A stretch of 64,000 nt of DNA from Tubulanus polymorphus (taxonomy: Eukaryota; Nemertea; Palaeonemertea; Tubulaniformes; Tubulanidae): contig NC_134028.1 in NCBI RefSeq assembly GCF_964204645.1, forward strand, positions 25,828,153-25,892,152, written 5' to 3'. Under the pieces are notes generated by a model. That model was not told where the DNA came from. It did no database searches and was given only the letters and a program-made list of their open reading frames with translations. Positions 60,117 to 64,000 of the stretch are shown here, piece after piece. Both the position numbers and the translations under genes were made by a program. How positions within the stretch are numbered: the first letter of the stretch is position 1; the number at the start of each line of letters is the position of its first letter.

Positions 60117-63100
60117 TCATGAATCAGAATTTTCTTCTATTCCTGAATTTTCCTCATCAAAACCATAATCAGCAATCAAAATCGGAAAATGGCGGCCTTT
60201 CGTACATAATAGAGAGTAAAGTGATCGGTAGATACATGCAGCATCGCTGAAACGATAAAAAGAACAACTCTTTAAACTTGTGGATAAACTGTTTTTTTTG
60301 TACACTGAATTGAACAATGCGTAGAACATACCAATCAGTGACATCTAGTTTTTTCAACCGTTGCAGAAGATCATTTGAATAATCAAACAGCGCAGATTCA
60401 TTATGTAGAATATCTAATTTTGATTGTATATGCGAGTATTGATAAAGATGCTGAGGTTTTGTGTACATCAACGTTGTATTAGCAGAATAATCTGCAGTGT
60501 TTGTCGTCGTTTGATTTTCTGCGAAGTATTTTTCAACTCTACTGCATACTTCAACCGTTTCCTCGCTAGAGCTTATGAATTTCCGACATTCTGAAAGAAG
60601 ACCATAAAATTTCACAAATTCCACGCGAGAAATTCAAATATGGGGAGAGTAACGTTCCAAACTGAGTTTCAAATTACTGGTATTATTGCTAATAATGTTG
60701 TTTGGTTATTTCCAAAATCTCTATGTATTAAATTAAGCAGCCAACAAAATCACCCCCAATCAATCGCTTGCCAGTTCGGGGGTGGTGGAAGATTGAATGA
60801 ACCGGAACTGAAATTTCCAATGAACTTCAAAATGTAAATGTAAAATGTAAATTCGACTGCCAATCACAAAGCTTTATCTGTACTTTCGTTTCAAAATCAA
60901 ACCCATTATTTCACTCACAGTGTGTTAAGGACAACCAAATCAAAACCAATCGGACTAAATATACCAGTAAGGTCAATCCCTAATTCAAGATGATATTTTG
61001 GACCTATTCGTTTTGTATAGAGATGGATTTTGAATTACGAAATCTATTCATATTTGTTTAAGAATTAATGGTACCTTTGTTTAGAGTTCTGTATTGTTTT
61101 TCTGATTCCGCGATAAATAGAAGTGATTTTTCGAGGATCGACTTCGTCCTGAGTAACTGTGATAACTTTAATGAATCTGAATTAAAATTTACAAATAGAT
61201 CTTAAAACCGAGTCGACAATCAGGGATATAACCGACGTTCAATTCGCCTTGAGAAAAATAAACCTACCAGTAATTGAAGGCGGACACGTTCCCTCAATCA
61301 TTCTATGAGACAAGTCGTAACTTTTCGTCAGTTTAAATATTAGACGCTGTATTGAAGAGAATCTGTCTTCGCTTATCTTAAAAATGTACGTCAAGGACTT
61401 AAACGAATGCATGTATTCTGAAGAAAAGCATTATTGCAAGAAAAAAATATGCCAGCAGAGAAAGGATACATATTTTTCAACATTCAAGAAAAATTCCGGT
61501 GTTGAAATTTCATCAGTCGCTCGGTTAAGCTTCAATATTTCCTGCCTCAATTTGTAATTCTTCATAAAAAGTTTCTTTACTTTGGACGGAACGATTAAAT
61601 CCTGCCTGAAATATAAAATACAGCCTTAAGTTTAATAGCCGGTGAGCTTAATTAGGTGAACACAAATACTGATCCAAGACTTACCCATCTTTGACCAGCA
61701 AAAATGGTTTTTCATCGTCACATTCTTGTTTTTCACATGGTCCAGCCACATTATCACTACTACAGTTTTTTTGTGCGTTCGATAACATATTACTGATATT
61801 TGCCTGAACAGAATCTTCAACATTATTAACAACTTCTTGTTTTCTTAAATCAGTAGTACACACTGGAGATAAATTTTCTCCAAGTCTTTCAGCTGCCCGT
61901 GGATTGTCTACACTTTGTTTGCTAATGCAAGAAATCTCATTTTTTACGATGTTTTTATTCCTAACCGGTGCTGCCGATGCGGGTAATGATTTTCCTGCCG
62001 ATGACGGTTTCTTGTAAGACGGATTGCGTTTTTTGTATGAAGTAGAATCGGTTTTAAACGGAGCAGTTTCGTGAACTGGTTTAAAATTTTTCACCGGTTT
62101 TTGCTGTTTTACTTTCACTTTAGAATTCTTATTCTCCTTTTCATCAACACGAGATTTCAGCGGCTGTTGGCCAGATTTCAACTTTTTGATCGAGACATCG
62201 GCGGCGCTTGTAATAGAAGGTGTTTGCTTCTTCTCAATCGCTTTAGCTTCCAACTAAAAACATAACGTACCAAAATAGTTTAAACAAATGTAACATTTAA
62301 CGACCGATGACGTATGCCTAGAATTTTCCGAGAAAATCAGAGAAAGAAAAATCATATTTAAGTCAAAACTTTGAATCATCTATCAGAATAAACTGTCACT
62401 GACCTTCATTTGTATTTCTCTTGCTTTTTGCGCTTTCACAAGAAGTTCTTCTACTCTTTTCATTTCCTCTTCATTCTTCCGTTGTGTTTCCTTATCATTC
62501 TCCTCTGTTTGAACGGAAAAAAGAATTCGTAAATATCATATTTTTAGTTTCTCAAAAAGGAACTGAACGTAGATACAAACCTTTTTCTTTTGTTACATTT
62601 CTCTCCTTACTCAACAACTTTTCTGGTTGATTTACTTTTATAACTTCAGTCGACTTCTTATTTGTCCTAAACGAAAACAAATCATAGTATTTCAATTCAT
62701 TAGATTTATCTATGCAGACCTGCCAACCACATCAGGGACAAGAAAAGTTAATTTTCAGGGACCAAAAAAGGAAAAATGAAGACTTAAAGGGACAGTAGAA
62801 ATTGTTTTAGGGACAGCAATTGATTTTCAATAGCAAAAAAACACCAGCAGGAACAGTGAGGCATTCTCAGGGACAGTCCCTGACAATCGGGGACAGTTTG
62901 ACAGCTCTGTCTATGGGCTAGGGTGAATAACTTAACCTTACTTAAACTTACCAGGGTTTGAAGAGGGAGCGACAATCGGAAGAAATCTCTTGGCATTGTT
63001 TGATAAGAGTTTCGTATTCTTGAATTTTGAGGAGCAGATGCGCAGTTAGCCTAGAAAATATGATTCATCCAACATTGAATTAATCAATTGTTATTTTCAC

Positions 63101-63707
63101 AAGAAGGGTGTGGCAGAGTGAAAGTTACTCACAAAATAACTAAGGGATCTACTCTAGTTCCACAGTTCTGAGTTAAATATTACTCTCGTGTTAAACACAG
63201 AACCCAGTTTTACAGTCGTGAATTAAAGAGTCAACTCTGAGTTTTAAGTTTGTTCATTTCCAAAGAGTTAACTCTCCAACAATGCCCAAAAGTGTGAATC
63301 TGAACTCAGAACTGTGAACTGTGGAACTGTGTTCTGAAAATAAACTGATTCACCGATTTTAACTCAAGAGTTAACTCACGACAAAACTGTCGGAGTGGAC
63401 CCTATCACGGGCCCGTTTCAGATACGTGCCGTAGGTAATGTATTGTATATTGGAAAAGTCGATAATCTAGTTCACTGTTCAGTAGTTGATGTAGATTGTA
63501 GTAAGTTGGAAGATTTTTTTGCAAAAAAATCGTGTTAATCGCTCATTTGTTTCTCAGTGAGTGCTTTTATTTTAGAGTGAAATCGAATAACATTTTGTAT
63601 TGAAATTTTAGGTACATAACATGCGAGGAATCATATGCATGGGTAAACACAAATATATACACAAAAATTTACCTGTCAAAACTATCTTCATTCACGGTGC
63701 CCGCCAT
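60117..63707 (-). CDS. Tubulin epsilon and delta complex protein 2 (TEDC2)-like
   Basis: Ten coding exons read right to left: 63673-63707, 62952-63050, 62581-62666, 62404-62504, 61685-62253, 61470-61605, 61268-61376, 61075-61176, 60332-60590, 60117-60246 (541 aa); all phases agree. An N-terminal coiled coil (LTAHLLLKIQEYETLIKQCQ) is followed by a Lys/Glu-rich and then Ser/Lys-rich disordered middle. FLLVKDGQDLIVPSKVKKLF matches the human TEDC2 block FTLKEKGHLLRLPAAFRK. C-terminal helices (LSQLLRTKSILEKSLLFIAE; LMYTKPQHLYQYSHIQSKLD) and a closing segment (AACIYRSLYSLLCTKG) resemble human LALCRAVHSLLCEGG. TEDC2 works with delta- and epsilon-tubulin in centriole triplet stability. Similarity is modest overall but co-linear from end to end, so I am fairly confident of the family. 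Confidence 0.72.
63110..63420. repeat. Imperfect inverted repeats in TEDC2 intron 1
   Basis: Repeated (A)GAGTTAACTC, TTCTGAGTT and AACTCAGAA blocks; outer parts pair as AGGGATCTACTC with GAGTGGACCCT and TTTTACAGTCGTGAATTAA with its imperfect complement. Probably a decayed foldback element. Confidence 0.5.
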
Positions 63708-64000
63708 ATTTGTGTTCAATAATGTAATATATTGAATTGAATAGGCGGCACCACCAGCCAACTCGCCTGCCAGTGCACAATCCGATATTAGACTGGTTAC
63801 CAATTCAACTTTATTGTAGATCTACAAAGTCTAACTCAAGGCAATTTACGATACAAAACAGAACACAATAAGAGACTCGTAGCCAATTAAGGAAAATAAT
63901 CTAAACAGACACTACGAAATCTTCTTCAACATTAAATCTGGGGCAATTCAGGCTATTTTGTATTTACAACTATAACGGAATGGCATTTACTCTAAGTAGA
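63708..64000. other. Upstream of TEDC2
   Basis: Presumed TEDC2 promoter and 5' flank. Nothing else is supported up to the window edge. Confidence 0.4.

Overview
This is a gene-dense, intron-rich, AT-rich nuclear window from a non-vertebrate bilaterian animal. Evidence for this is short GT-AG introns, AATAAA signals, one tRNA-Trp, many MITE and LINE remnants, and genes for a Hes repressor, a Cys-loop channel, a calcium-channel gamma subunit and a MOXD1-like monooxygenase. The family mix would suit a lophotrochozoan such as a mollusc, but that is inference and the species cannot be fixed from this sequence. I assembled the exon models by hand from splice sites, reading phase and family similarity. 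The exon lengths I tallied keep phase through to the stop codon in every model except the second copies of the duplicated genes, where I checked the main exons only.

Layout, left to right. (1) Positions 1-12042 are a tandem duplication of a unit of about 6.3 kb. Each copy carries a membrane-anchored serine carboxypeptidase (S10, SCPEP1-like) and a small two-exon membrane protein of unknown function. (2) 12970-16864 (+) is a secreted von Willebrand factor type D protein with a strongly basic N-terminal region. (3) 18707-20450 (-) is a probably GPI-anchored Ly6/uPAR-like protein with a Ser/Thr-rich stalk encoded by a 45-bp minisatellite. (4) 23210-35316 (+) is a CACNG1-like four-TM protein whose long introns hold foldback elements, SINE-like repeats, a MITE and a LINE end with a (ATT)n tail of about 250 bp. 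(5) 37459-42183 (-) is a 13-exon MOXD1/DBH-like copper monooxygenase. (6) 43241-43312 (-) is tRNA-Trp(CCA). (7) 43659-45921 (+) is an anion-type Cys-loop ligand-gated channel. (8) 50760-52356 (+) is a Hes/hairy bHLH-Orange repressor ending in WRPW. (9) 54308-56497 (+) is an MPPE1/PGAP5-like metallophosphoesterase. (10) 58200-59222 (-) is an EI24-like ER protein in one coding exon. (11) 60117-63707 (-) is a TEDC2-like centriole protein.

Apart from the tandem pair, the genes look like an ordinary mixed neighbourhood without a common pathway. The strongest unexplained signals are: a recurring motif resembling a hammerhead-ribozyme core (CTGATGA, hairpin, GAAAC) at five loci; a cluster of three pogo-like TA-flanked elements around MPPE1 and EI24; several long foldback repeats inside introns; a 34-bp perfect palindrome; and the basic-head VWD protein.
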